A stretch of 33,270 bases of DNA. Source: Acidobacteriota bacterium (GTDB lineage: Bacteria; Acidobacteriota; Terriglobia; Acidiferrales; UBA7541). Under the pieces are notes generated by a model that saw only the letters and a program-made list of their open reading frames with translations, did no database searches and was not told where the DNA came from. Shown in pieces: positions 1 through 7,964 of the stretch. How positions within the stretch are numbered: position 1 is the first letter of the stretch; every line of letters starts with the position of its first letter. Made by a program: the position numbers and the translations under genes. Location: NCBI GenBank assembly GCA_003224525.1, contig QHZB01000220.1, positions 1 to 33,270 on the forward strand. The letters are read 5' to 3'.

Positions 1-163
1 TCGTGAACGAGGGAGATTCCCTACTGAGGTTGGGCACATAGTGCCGCCTCTTCGATGGGTTCCTGCTTCATCGTGGAGTCCCATGACCGACCACTCGGCA
101 GGCTATTCACTGACGCACGATATCCCGACGCCAGAAGGGCCAGACCCTTATTGCTGCTTAGAA
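1..163. repeat. Terminal direct repeat, left copy
   Basis: These 163 bases recur, identical as far as I can read them, at 33108-33270. They cover the last part of tnpB and part of the right-end hairpin of the IS200/IS605-like element (CTCG TGAA CGAG type). Either two copies of the element flank this segment in the same orientation, or the contig overlaps itself. The housekeeping genes between the copies make a 33-kb plasmid unlikely. Confidence 0.9.
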
Positions 164-1310
164 ACCTCTTCAGTTGATTCTGTGCTGCTACCTCATCCGC
201 ATTCGCTCGGAAGCCGCAAGTCGGCGAGACACACGCAAACGCTTCTTGCGTCTTGCGGTTTAGCGGCGAAGTGTACTCGCACGCGGGGCACTGCTGGCTG
301 CTGTAGGCTTCCGACTGGTACTCCACAAGACCGCCCGCCCAGATCTGTTTGTACTCCAACTGGCGACCTAGTTCTCCCCAGCCTTGGCGAAGGATGGCAC
401 GGTTCAGCCCGGACTTCTGCTTCACTTTCGTTCCGGGCTGCTCCGCGGTTCCTGCTGCTGACGCTGACATGCTTTTAATGTGCAAGTCCCCCAGCACGAT
501 TACGGCGTGGTTTTTGACGTACCCGCTGGTGAACTTGTGTGTTTCATCCTTTCTGATATTGGCGATTCGACGATCGAGCTTGGAAATCTTGTCAACCACC
601 TTCTTCCAGTTCCCGCTGAACTTGCGCTTGTTCTTGAGCCGACGCTGGTAGAAACTTTTGCGCTTTTCTTCCCAGGAGACATCGATTGGCGGGACCACCA
701 CGCCATCGGAGAAGGTCACACGGCGAACCACTCCGAAGTCGCCAGCGACGATCGTGTCGGAGGGGTGCGTGTGGTCCGCAATTTCGACCTTCGACTGCAC
801 CGGCAGAACCCAGCGCACACCGTTCCACTTAACGGTTACGCTGGTTGGCTTGCCTTCAATGTGCTGTGGGAAGCGACACTTGACCCAGCCTAACTTGGGC
901 AGACGAACCCGCTTCCTGGCCTCCTCAATCTCGAAGGTTGCTGGGTCGGACTCGGTAAAACTAATGTTTGCTTTCGACTTCTTCTTAAACTGCGGCGGGT
1001 GAACTTGCTCGCCTCGGAAGAAACGCTGATAACTCTCGTACAGCTCGTACAAGACACATTGCAAAGCGTGCACGGGCGCCTCTCGAAGAAAGTTGCTGTG
1101 CGGGTCGGGGTTGTTGCGCCACATCGTGAGCTGCTTCATCATCTCGTACTTCCCGAGCAGTTTCTTTTCACCTCGACGGTAGCGGGCTTGCTCGATCGAC
1201 AAGGCCCGATTCCAGACGAACCGCTTGCAGCCAGCATACTGACGCATCAGGTTTTCCTGAGCACCGTTTGGCTGAAGCCAGTTGTCCGTGAATCCCTTCT
1301 CTATCTGCAT
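21..1310 (-). CDS. tnpB: IS200/IS605-family TnpB-like RNA-guided nuclease, probably catalytically impaired
   Basis: The 429-residue protein has the normal TnpB plan: an N-terminal helix-turn-helix/OrfB region (about 1-110), a RuvC fold and a zinc ribbon. RuvC-I Asp is at D191 in VAGDFG and RuvC-III Asp at D372 in NADEVAAQN. The zinc ligands are C341/C344 (CPAC) and C360/C365. At RuvC-II the family pattern is vvvEDLnvk, but this protein reads IVLGDLHIK. The catalytic Glu is Gly274, codon GGG at 489-491, one transition away from GAG. TnpB family members normally cut DNA using a guide RNA made from the 3' end of the gene and the element's right end. Here cleavage is probably lost, leaving a possible RNA-guided binder or a decaying gene. 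The start is ATG, overlapping the upstream small gene by 10 bases. No TnpA transposase is present, so mobility would depend on one elsewhere. Confidence 0.93.
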   Translation of the reverse strand: MQIEKGFTDNWLQPNGAQENLMRQYAGCKRFVWNRALSIEQARYRRGEKKLLGKYEMMKQLTMWRNNPDPHSNFLREAPVHALQCVLYELYESYQRFFRGEQVHPPQFKKKSKANISFTESDPATFEIEEARKRVRLPKLGWVKCRFPQHIEGKPTSVTVKWNGVRWVLPVQSKVEIADHTHPSDTIVAGDFGVVRRVTFSDGVVVPPIDVSWEEKRKSFYQRRLKNKRKFSGNWKKVVDKISKLDRRIANIRKDETHKFTSGYVKNHAVIVLGDLHIKSMSASAAGTAEQPGTKVKQKSGLNRAILRQGWGELGRQLEYKQIWAGGLVEYQSEAYSSQQCPACEYTSPLNRKTQEAFACVSPTCGFRANADEVAAQNQLKRFLSSNKGLALLASGYRASVNSLPSGRSWDSTMKQEPIEEAALCAQPQ

Positions 1311-1612
1311 GGAGATTGCACCTGACCTGTTAGGAGCACCTCTCTGGCTCTTGCGATTGCCTCTATTTCTTCTGGTGTTGCAAAGCGAGTGTTGTATCCA
1401 CTGAAAGCACCCGCCGCATTAGGACCGATGTGGCGAACGCAGCCGTCTGGCACGGCGGGGAGAACGAATCGAGGATTCTTGGCACGGTGTCCACCGAATC
1501 CGCATGTGTATCCCTCGCACAAAACGACCCGTCTCTCCCGGAGGGGTTGTGTTCTTCCACAGCCAGCACAGGGGACTGTAATTAGTGGTTCACCCTTTTT
1601 GTTTTTGCCCAC
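1301..1612 (-). CDS. Small Cys-pair (zinc-ribbon-like) protein, unknown function
   Basis: The 103-residue product starts at a GTG preceded by AAGGAA about 8 bases upstream. It has CAGC near residue 15 and a second pair in CEGYTCGFGG around residues 32-37. Together these look like a small zinc ribbon, although the family is not recognised. The C-terminal half (PEEIEAIARAREVL) is predicted helical. The start lies inside the 3' end of the ribbon-helix-helix gene (23-base overlap) and the end overlaps the tnpB start by 10 bases, so the three frames are likely translationally coupled. It may be an accessory of the element or a captured host gene. The function is unknown. Confidence 0.6.
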   Translation of the reverse strand: MGKNKKGEPLITVPCAGCGRTQPLRERRVVLCEGYTCGFGGHRAKNPRFVLPAVPDGCVRHIGPNAAGAFSGYNTRFATPEEIEAIARAREVLLTGQVQSPCR

Positions 1613-1739
1613 GGTCGAGTTCCTTGTCTATGATTCGGCGTACCAGTTCCGCAACCGAAAGACCCTTTTCCTTGGCAATCTTTTCCAAGGCCACTTTTTG
1701 CGGCTTCGAAAGATAGATGTTTGTTCGTTCGTATCCCAT
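1590..1739 (-). CDS. Ribbon-helix-helix (CopG/Arc-like) DNA-binding protein
   Basis: This 49-residue protein starts at MGYERTNIYL. It has a short beta strand (RTNIYLS) followed by two helices (KPQKVALEKIAKEKG and SVAELVRRIIDKELD), the standard RHH_1 arrangement for dimeric operator binding. An in-frame ATG 12 codons further upstream exists, but MGYER fits the fold better. It is the first of three overlapping minus-strand genes ending in tnpB. A hairpin at 1778-1792 lies just upstream and would be a natural operator or element-end structure. Its likely role is autorepression of the tnpB operon, but it could also be an orphan antitoxin-type regulator. Confidence 0.7.
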   Translation of the reverse strand: MGYERTNIYLSKPQKVALEKIAKEKGLSVAELVRRIIDKELDRGQKQKG

Positions 1740-1777
1740 GTCGCATAACATACACCAATCGGTCGGGAATTGCACGC

Positions 1778-1792
1778 ACCGTTCTTAACGGT
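1778..1792. repeat. Perfect hairpin near the putative left end of the TnpB element
   Basis: ACCGTT-CTT-AACGGT is a perfect 6-bp inverted repeat with a 3-base loop. It lies upstream of the three-gene tnpB operon, where IS200/IS605 elements carry a subterminal hairpin. It could equally be an operator for the RHH protein. The exact left boundary of the element cannot be fixed from one copy. Confidence 0.5.
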
Positions 1793-1844
1793 TTAAGGCT
1801 CGCTTACCCCGCCCTGAAGTGCCGGGCTTGCGCTCGCCACTGGG

Positions 1845-2315
1845 TCAAGGTTTAGGTACGGGAGAGTCCCCCGCAGGAGCAGGCCCGCCAAGCGATTTGA
1901 TGTACCGCACCAGCTGCCAGCGCTGGGGTTCCGGGAGCTTCGACCAGACCGGCATCTTCTTTCGAACCACTCCATTAGTCAAAAGCCAGAATAGGGCTCC
2001 GGGCGTCGCGGTTTGGACTTCCCGAACCAGGAGACTCGGAGCTTTCGGCGAGCCTTCAGCGGAGTTGCTGTGGCATTCCGCACAGTGCTGCGCGAAAAGA
2101 ATGGCGCCGGCAGCAACGGCGTCCGGGTCATTTTGCAACGGATTTGTACGGTTCCGGGCCTTTTCGGGAGCCTTTTGCAGTTCCGCGTAAATGACCGGAT
2201 CGTATTTCGGCGTGGCGCTGACCGCCGATTTGCCGGAACTCCGGCTCTGCGCAAGGACGACAGACGCCGCAAGAAATGAAATGGAAACGGCCAGTGCCGC
2301 GGCAACAGCTTTCAC
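1845..2315 (-). CDS. Secreted c-type cytochrome (single heme)
   Basis: The 156-residue protein has an N-terminal signal peptide (hydrophobic 3-21, cleavage near LAQS) and one heme-binding motif CAECH at residues 78-82. M121 in KKMPVW is the probable distal heme ligand. This is the class I cytochrome c / CcoP-like fold. It would carry electrons in the periplasm. Its ATG overlaps the stop of the upstream barrel gene (ATGA, 2312-2315), so the two are translationally coupled. The product ends shortly before the left end of the TnpB element, so the element sits just downstream of this operon. The electron partner is unknown. Confidence 0.88.
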   Translation of the reverse strand: MKAVAAALAVSISFLAASVVLAQSRSSGKSAVSATPKYDPVIYAELQKAPEKARNRTNPLQNDPDAVAAGAILFAQHCAECHSNSAEGSPKAPSLLVREVQTATPGALFWLLTNGVVRKKMPVWSKLPEPQRWQLVRYIKSLGGPAPAGDSPVPKP

Positions 2316-3205
2316 TGGTGGCCTCGAAAGAGCCGGCTGACCATCGAACCGAATCCGCTTATTTCCCGCGAGACGCCCCAGCGCATAAGGAATCGATGGC
2401 TGTTGTCGTTTAGACCAAAGCCGGGCGAAATCCGCAACGTCCAGCCGGAAGGTAGATTCCAGGCGAGAACGGGCGCAAGGTAATGTGCAGTATCGTGAAG
2501 GCCAAAATTGTGCCGGTCGCCGAGCCCCCCATACATCTCGACCCCGCCAATGAAGTTTTGCGGGCAGAAAGAGCAGCGCTTTGCGGAGGCCTTCAGAGCG
2601 AGCGGACGGCTGGCACCGAGAGCGTAGCCGAATTCCCAGGGTGAATTCGAAAGATTCTTGGCGGCGAGGGTGTTTTCCGTGAAGTTCCAGCCCTTGAATG
2701 TGCTGGAGAGGATGAGCTTTAGCTCCACTTCATGGATGTGCTCCTTACGAGCTTCGGCATTCGAAACGAGGAAGCCCGATTCCAAGTCGTGACCTTCGCC
2801 TTCTTTGAGGATCTTGTCCGCGCCGTTCTTGTTTTCATACTCAACATAGAGGACCGGATTGACGAAGTGTTCGCGCTCCAGAAGACGGAGGCGATTCTCC
2901 CAGCGGAAGCCCGTGAACAGCGCGCTGTCGTGGAAAGTTGTCTGGCCGTCCAAGTAGAACTCCGTGGTCCACCAGGCGGTTGCGCCGTATTCGAACTCGG
3001 TCCAGAAGGCCAGGAAGTTGTTGCCGCCTCGCTGGGTGCCATAGGTGGAGAAATACTCGATCTCGAGGTTGCCGGGTTCTTCGAGATAGTGATCATAGGC
3101 AACAAAGTAAGGTCTCTCCTGGGCCAGGGCAGGAGGCGGAGAGAAAACCCAGGATAAGGAAAAGGAGAAAAAGCCAAGCAAAACGAGCCGGCAAAAGGAA
3201 GCCAC
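2312..3205 (-). CDS. Outer-membrane beta-barrel-like protein, unknown function
   Basis: A TTG at 3220 extends the frame, but the better start is the GTG at 3203-3205, which has AAGGAG six bases upstream (3211-3216). That gives about 297 residues beginning MASFCRLVLLG. A signal peptide ends near PALAQE. The mature part alternates aromatic and polar residues in strand-like stretches (LEIEYFSTYG, EFEYGATAWWTTEFYLDGQ, NPVLYVEYENK), typical of an outer-membrane barrel. The pair CSFC is present. The gene is coupled to the cytochrome gene by ATGA, which suggests a shared role in surface or periplasmic redox. The specific family is not recognised. Confidence 0.72.
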   Translation of the reverse strand: MASFCRLVLLGFFSFSLSWVFSPPPALAQERPYFVAYDHYLEEPGNLEIEYFSTYGTQRGGNNFLAFWTEFEYGATAWWTTEFYLDGQTTFHDSALFTGFRWENRLRLLEREHFVNPVLYVEYENKNGADKILKEGEGHDLESGFLVSNAEARKEHIHEVELKLILSSTFKGWNFTENTLAAKNLSNSPWEFGYALGASRPLALKASAKRCSFCPQNFIGGVEMYGGLGDRHNFGLHDTAHYLAPVLAWNLPSGWTLRISPGFGLNDNSHRFLMRWGVSREISGFGSMVSRLFRGHQ

Positions 3206-3242
3206 GGAATCTCCTTGCAAATGAATTGCAACAATGAAATCA

Positions 3243-3255
3243 GACTAACTTAGTC
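3243..3255. promoter_or_regulatory. Palindromic operator candidate upstream of barrel/cytochrome operon
   Basis: GACTAA-C-TTAGTC is a perfect inverted repeat 38 bases upstream of the GTG start of the barrel gene, in a position suitable for a repressor site. No regulator gene is adjacent. The cognate protein is unknown. Confidence 0.35.
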
Positions 3256-3547
3256 CGATATCTTTCGCAAACCACTGTCATCTGGAAGTTACCTCTCCCT
3301 GCCTTGCCAAACGCTGATGGGGATCATTCCATAGAGATTGCCAATTGACCTGGGCGTGCCTTGCGGTGGCGATGAGTTTCGACTCGTGCTGATCGCAGCG
3401 CATCGAGACTGGATTGCGAAGTGATCCGCATAAGCCGGCTCTCAGTGTAAGCATCGGTATAGGTATCTACCCGTATGACGGCACGACGGTGGCTGAACGG
3501 ATCGAGGCGGCGGACCGGCAACGGTACAAAAGCAAGAGCGCCGGGCG

Positions 3548-3576
3548 TTGACACGATAGAGCTGGCGCGCCATCCT
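3548..3576 (+). promoter_or_regulatory. Candidate sigma70 promoter for the DinB-like gene
   Basis: A consensus -35 (TTGACA, 3548-3553), a 17-base spacer and a weak -10 (CATCCT, 3571-3576) precede the gene starting at 3620. GAGGAG lies just before that start. Confidence 0.4.
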
Positions 3577-3619
3577 TTGCGGGATTCTTTCTCTCACTGA
3601 CGCCCCCTGAGGAGGCCCC

Positions 3620-4078
3620 GTGGATTCCCCAAAGCTCGTGCTCGCGCTGCTCGAAGAAGCCTACGAGAAAAAGACCTGGCATGGACCGAATCTCAAACAA
3701 TCCATCAAAGGAATAAGTGCGAAGCAAGCCGCGTGGCGTCCCGGACCGGGCCGGCACAACATCTGGGAAGAGATGCTCCATGCGGCGTACTGGAAGTACG
3801 CCGTGCGGCGAAGAATCGAAGGCGGGAAGCGCGGTTCTTTCGCGCTGAAGGGCAGCAATTTCTTTACCAGGCCCGAACCAGGCAACTTGAATGATGCGGC
3901 GTGGAGCGCCGATAAGAAGTTGCTTGAGAGAGAACACCGGGCCTTGCACGGGATGGCAAGCAAAGTATTGCGCACCGCGCGGGCCGCGAAACTATTGCCT
4001 CAACTCTACGGCGTGGCGTTTCACGATATTTATCATGCCGGACAGATACGGCTGCTCCGCCGGCTGATGGAGCGCTGA
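3620..4078 (+). CDS. DinB-like metal-binding four-helix protein
   Basis: The 152-residue protein starts at GTG with GAGGAG just upstream. It is an all-helical protein with the three-histidine pattern of the DinB/YfiT superfamily: H54 in EEMLHAAYW, then H135 and H139 in HDIYHAGQ. These would bind a divalent metal. Family members include thiol-dependent transferases and many proteins of unknown role, so the substrate cannot be named. The stop codon abuts the thiE stop on the other strand (TGATCA at 4076-4081), so the two genes converge with no spacer. Confidence 0.8.
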   Translation: MDSPKLVLALLEEAYEKKTWHGPNLKQSIKGISAKQAAWRPGPGRHNIWEEMLHAAYWKYAVRRRIEGGKRGSFALKGSNFFTRPEPGNLNDAAWSADKKLLEREHRALHGMASKVLRTARAAKLLPQLYGVAFHDIYHAGQIRLLRRLMER

Positions 4079-4771
4079 TCAGGGTGTCAGCTGTCGCAGT
4101 GACTGAACAAGAGAGTTTATGTCCCGCGCGTCTTGGAAAAGGCGAATTGCCGCGATCCCCGCCGCGCCAGCCGCCAGACACGCCGAGGCGTTCGCCAACG
4201 TAATCCCGCCGATGGCCAGCACCGGGATAGAGACCGCGCGGCAAACTTCCGCGAGCCGCTCAAGCCCCTGCGGAGCGCCGAATGCCGCTTTCGATGGCGT
4301 GGCAAAGATGGGGCCAAAAAAAAGATAATCCGCGCCGCCACTTGCTGCCGATCTCGCAGCATCCAAAGAGTGACAGGAAACGCCAATCAAAAATTCCTGG
4401 CTTAAGGCTTGGGCCTTCACGAGCCGCTTCGCTTCGGGCAGTGGCAGGCTGTTCTCGCCGAGGTGCACACCGCCGGCGCCCTCCGAGAGCGCAACATCTA
4501 GCCGATCATTCACCAGAATGCGTGTTGGAGCAGCGTTGCTGGCAAGAGATTTTGCGGCCCGTTGCAAGGCTTTACGCGTGAGCAAGCCGCAGTTTCTCCC
4601 CGAAAGACCTTTCTCCCGAATCTGCACCAAATCGACACCCGCGGCCGCGGCAGTTTCAATCCTCGACAAGAGAGTTTCCTGCGCCTCCCGAGCCTCGCCT
4701 CCGGAAAGGCTACTCCGGTCCGTCACGTAGCAAAGGCGGAAGCCACAAGATGAGTTATTGACGCGGGACAC
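4079..4771 (-). CDS. thiE: Thiamine-phosphate synthase
   Basis: ThiE joins HMP pyrophosphate and HET (thiazole) phosphate to give thiamine monophosphate. The 230-residue TIM barrel shows family motifs in order: YVTDR (15-19), LVQIREK (48-54), LVNDRLDVAL (86-95), GGVHLGE (100-106), IGVSCHS (129-135), GADYLFFGPIFATPSK (146-161) and PVLAIGG (182-188). It starts at GTG within the end of the small membrane-protein gene (17-base overlap) and is probably the last gene of an operon with the TPR gene. No other thiamine genes and no convincing TPP riboswitch are visible here. The length is normal for the family. Confidence 0.95.
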   Translation of the reverse strand: MSRVNNSSCGFRLCYVTDRSSLSGGEAREAQETLLSRIETAAAAGVDLVQIREKGLSGRNCGLLTRKALQRAAKSLASNAAPTRILVNDRLDVALSEGAGGVHLGENSLPLPEAKRLVKAQALSQEFLIGVSCHSLDAARSAASGGADYLFFGPIFATPSKAAFGAPQGLERLAEVCRAVSIPVLAIGGITLANASACLAAGAAGIAAIRLFQDARDINSLVQSLRQLTP

Positions 4772-5012
4772 GATCAGGCCCCGGGCGCGAACCGATCCAG
4801 CCGATTGCCAGGAGGATATCCAAAACGCCGACGCCGCTCACCACGCCGCGAAACGACGGATGAAGCACGAAGCGCATGAGCGAAGGATAGTGACTGAGAA
4901 AATAATTTTGCTCCCAATAGCCGGACCACGGCAGATAGAGGAGCATTGCGCCCATTTCGAACGCAAGAACGACCAATAGTGCGCGATAAACCCGGTTCAT
5001 GGGTGAGCGCAA
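4755..5012 (-). CDS. Small two-helix membrane protein, unknown function
   Basis: The 85-residue protein has two hydrophobic helices (about 9-27 and 57-74) separated by a polar loop rich in Tyr, His and Ser. The start shown is TTG with AGGA upstream; an ATG four codons in (4998-5000) is an alternative. It lies 21 bases after the TPR gene and overlaps thiE by 17 bases, so it is likely in the same transcript. No family is recognised. Loop residues YWEQNYFLSHYPS could face the periplasm. Confidence 0.6.
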   Translation of the reverse strand: MRSPMNRVYRALLVVLAFEMGAMLLYLPWSGYWEQNYFLSHYPSLMRFVLHPSFRGVVSGVGVLDILLAIGWIGSRPGPDRVPRQ

Positions 5013-5033
5013 TCCTATCCTGTCAGGAAAGAT

Positions 5034-7964
5034 TCAGGATCGACGGATGGGCTTCTGAAGTGCAGCGATGCGTTCGGCCACGCCGCGATAGTCGATGTTC
5101 ATCGCGTAGACCTGGAAAAAACTTTTCAGCGCCGCTTCAGGCTCGCCCGCCGATTCCTGAGCCACGCCCAGATCATACCGCAAGGCGAGCGTGCTTTCCG
5201 GATCATTGCCAGGGGTCTGCAGCGCGCGCTCGTACCAGATCGCGGCGATGGCCGGCTGGCCCTTTTCCATAAAGGCCAGCCCGAGAAGCGTGCAGCATTG
5301 CATGGTGTAGCGGAAAGCGCGCCCGCGCTCGTTGGCTTTGGCAACTTTTTGGAACTCGCTGATGGCCTCCTCGAGGAGCCCCATCTCACGAAACGCGATA
5401 CCCAAGTTATAATGCGTTTCCAGGTCCTCGTCCTCCACGCCCATCTCACCGAGTTCGGCGCGGAACTCGTCGAACACTTCCTTTAGCGGGCCGGACTCGC
5501 CAGACTGCGGGGGCGGTGCTTCTGGCTTCGCGACGGACGCCGGCTGGGCATTGGGCATCGCTCCCGAAAATCCTGGTGCGAGCTCGCCAATGCCAAGCTG
5601 ATCGATTTCGTTGGCAAGATCGGCCAGGAATTGATCGGAGGCAAAACCGCTGCCCGCGGGTGGCGCTGGCCCGGCGTTTTGCGCGGCCGGTTGCGGCTGG
5701 GGAGGAGCCATGGGCTTCTCGGGTGGCCGCTGATCGTAGGCCGGGACCAGAGGCTCCGCCTCCAGTACGAGTTCATACTCCTCCTCCAGCTCAAAGTCGG
5801 GCTCGCTTGTCCGGGGAGATTTCTGTGGAGCTTTAGCCGCAGGTACCCCTTTAGGCTTGGCCGCCTCGCGCGTCTCCGCCGATTTTTCGGCAATAGCTTC
5901 CGGCTCGAGAGGAATCGCGGGAGCGTCACCGGCAACATCGAACCCGGCCAGGGCGGGTACATCGTCCGGCAAGACGGTCGCAGGTTCCTCGGAAATCTGA
6001 AACTCTTCCACGCCTCCCGGCTCCTGGCGATGCGTGGTTCCCGACGTGGGCTTGGCTGGCACTGGGGCGGGAGCCTCGACCGTCGTCTCGCTGTGGCGCG
6101 ACGCTTCAAGCAGGGTTTCCCATTCTTCGGACAAATCGACTTCCTGCACTTCCGCCTGCAGGGGAGCGGAGTTCACTCCGACTGGCTCGGGACGCGCTTC
6201 TTCCACGGGAGCGGCGGTGGCGGGCGCAGGTTTTGCCGGAGCGGGCTCCGCAGCAATCTCGCGTATCGAAACATCCGCCGACCCTGGCTCAGCAGCTTCT
6301 GCCGATACGGGTCGTGCCACAGGAACGGCACTCGCCAATTCTTCGTCCGTCAAACCAGCAGCACGCTGGAAGCGGCGACGCAATTCCCCGAATCGTTCAG
6401 AACTGCGCTTGTCGCCTGTTTCACTGTGGATCTGTTGCAAGTGTGCGGCAAGTTCGGCAGTGCGCCGGTCATCGCCCGCGCCAAGGACGAAGTCGAGCAG
6501 TTTTTCTAGCGTCGGGGTGTGGCGCGGCGCGCGGCGCAGGATAGCCTCCAGCAAACCAATTGCTTTCTGCGTGAGGCCGTAGCTGGCAAACAAGTCGACG
6601 TCGGTGAGCGACTGCACTATGAATTTTTGCGTCTCTTCGTCGAGCGCCGGCTCGCCAGACGCTGCTGCCGGCTTGGCTTGCACTTCAGGAGCGAATTCTC
6701 CCTCGTCGGAACGCAGCTTGGGAGCGGGCGGTTTCGCAATATCCGCCTGCAAGTGCTCCCCCTGAAGCTCCTTCGCCTGTTCCGCCGGCAGGAGTCCCAT
6801 ATTACGGAGCACGCCGTTGAGTTTGTGCTTAGCCGAATCGCTTTCAGGTTCGCGGTCCACCAGCAGTTCGAAGGTTTTCTTCGCTCCTTCCCACTGGCCA
6901 TGGGCCGCCAGGGCGTCACCCAGATGCGCCAGCGCATCGGGCAAACGGAAGGAATCGCTGGTGCGGCCGTACAATTCCACGAGCCATTCCAGCGGCTCGA
7001 TACTGCCAGGCATGCTGGCCGCAAGCTCGTTGAGGAGTTTCCCGACAACCTCATGCTCCCCGGCATCGATCATAGACAGCCGCGACTTCTCCAGGATTCC
7101 CATGGCTTTTTCGCCATTTCCGGACTGCAGCAGCGCTTCGACCACCTTTTGCATCGGGCCAAAATTTTTCGCGTCAGCTTCAAATACGCGATGAGCAAGC
7201 GCCGTGGCCTGGTCCCAATCGGAATTCTTGAGATAAAGATCGAGGAGCAGTTCGGTCTGCTCGCCACCTTTCTCGAGATCGGCCACCTGTTCGAGGAGCT
7301 GCGCAGCCTTGGCGAGATTGCCCTGTAAAGAATACGACCGCGCTTTGATGATCACCGCCGCCAGATTGTGGGGCTCGAGCTTGATGGCTTTGTCCGCGAG
7401 CTTCTCACTTTCTCCATGGTCACCGCGTGCCAAGGCACGCTGCGAAGCGGAGACGTAAGCCTCAATGGCCTCCCGAGTCTGGCCCATGGCTTGGTACAGA
7501 TCGGCTAGACGGATCTGGATGCGGAGATTATCGGGTTCCGCCTGCAGAAGTTTTTTCAAGAGGCTGACGGCTTCCGGCTGGCGATTATTCTTGAGGTGAA
7601 TCTCCGCCAGTTGCAGGAAAAGAGGCCGGGCCTCACTCATCACCCCTTGTTGAACGTAGAGGTCGGCAAGCTTTTCTAGGGGGCGAATCTCTTCGGGAGC
7701 GAGCTTGGCGATGCGCTTGTAGACCGCGATGGCCTTTGTCAGGAAACCGTCGCCCACGAAAATCTGCGCAAGGCGCTCAAAGTAGTCGATGGCCTGAAAC
7801 GTCTCGCCCTGGCGGATGTACAGCTCGCCGATGGTCATTAGCGTGACCTGGTCGCGAGGCTCGTATTTCAGAATATTCTGGTATTCGGCTATGGCCTGGG
7901 CGACTTTGCCCTGGTTCAGCAGCTTTTGTGCGGTTTCAACGTTCTTGCTCTTGTTATAGGCCAT
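5034..7964 (-). CDS. Large tetratricopeptide-repeat (TPR) protein
   Basis: The 976-residue cytosolic protein has no signal peptide. Consecutive TPR units occupy about residues 10-400 (for example AQKLLNQGKVAQAIAEYQNI and AIDYFERLAQIFV), followed by a low-complexity Pro/Ala/Glu segment (about 405-780) containing a helical part (TQKFIVQSLTDVDLFASYGL). A second TPR block runs from about 805 to 965 (THYNLGIAFREMGLLEEAIS). TPRs are protein-binding scaffolds; no enzymatic domain is seen. A candidate promoter lies at 8058-8087. It is the first gene of a probable operon with the small membrane protein and thiE. Long open frames on the opposite strand inside it are by-products of its composition. The partner is unknown. 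Confidence 0.88.
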   Translation of the reverse strand: MAYNKSKNVETAQKLLNQGKVAQAIAEYQNILKYEPRDQVTLMTIGELYIRQGETFQAIDYFERLAQIFVGDGFLTKAIAVYKRIAKLAPEEIRPLEKLADLYVQQGVMSEARPLFLQLAEIHLKNNRQPEAVSLLKKLLQAEPDNLRIQIRLADLYQAMGQTREAIEAYVSASQRALARGDHGESEKLADKAIKLEPHNLAAVIIKARSYSLQGNLAKAAQLLEQVADLEKGGEQTELLLDLYLKNSDWDQATALAHRVFEADAKNFGPMQKVVEALLQSGNGEKAMGILEKSRLSMIDAGEHEVVGKLLNELAASMPGSIEPLEWLVELYGRTSDSFRLPDALAHLGDALAAHGQWEGAKKTFELLVDREPESDSAKHKLNGVLRNMGLLPAEQAKELQGEHLQADIAKPPAPKLRSDEGEFAPEVQAKPAAASGEPALDEETQKFIVQSLTDVDLFASYGLTQKAIGLLEAILRRAPRHTPTLEKLLDFVLGAGDDRRTAELAAHLQQIHSETGDKRSSERFGELRRRFQRAAGLTDEELASAVPVARPVSAEAAEPGSADVSIREIAAEPAPAKPAPATAAPVEEARPEPVGVNSAPLQAEVQEVDLSEEWETLLEASRHSETTVEAPAPVPAKPTSGTTHRQEPGGVEEFQISEEPATVLPDDVPALAGFDVAGDAPAIPLEPEAIAEKSAETREAAKPKGVPAAKAPQKSPRTSEPDFELEEEYELVLEAEPLVPAYDQRPPEKPMAPPQPQPAAQNAGPAPPAGSGFASDQFLADLANEIDQLGIGELAPGFSGAMPNAQPASVAKPEAPPPQSGESGPLKEVFDEFRAELGEMGVEDEDLETHYNLGIAFREMGLLEEAISEFQKVAKANERGRAFRYTMQCCTLLGLAFMEKGQPAIAAIWYERALQTPGNDPESTLALRYDLGVAQESAGEPEAALKSFFQVYAMNIDYRGVAERIAALQKPIRRS

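Larger units (their letters stand above)
3206..3619. other. Intergenic region between divergent genes
   Basis: No convincing gene is present; one short open frame here lacks a ribosome site and family resemblance. The region holds a 13-bp palindrome GACTAA-C-TTAGTC at 3243-3255, close to the start of the barrel/cytochrome operon. It also holds a candidate promoter for the rightward DinB-like gene, TTGACA (3548-3553) and CATCCT (3571-3576) with a 17-base spacer. Confidence 0.6.

Noticed and set aside
3324-3554. A 76-codon minus-strand frame between the barrel gene and the DinB-like gene
   Set aside because: No ribosome site, no recognisable domain, and it overlaps the probable promoter of the rightward gene.
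5631-7328. Long plus-strand open frames opposite the TPR gene
   Set aside because: They are antisense to a well-supported repeat protein, are Arg/Gly/Phe-rich in an unnatural way and match no family.
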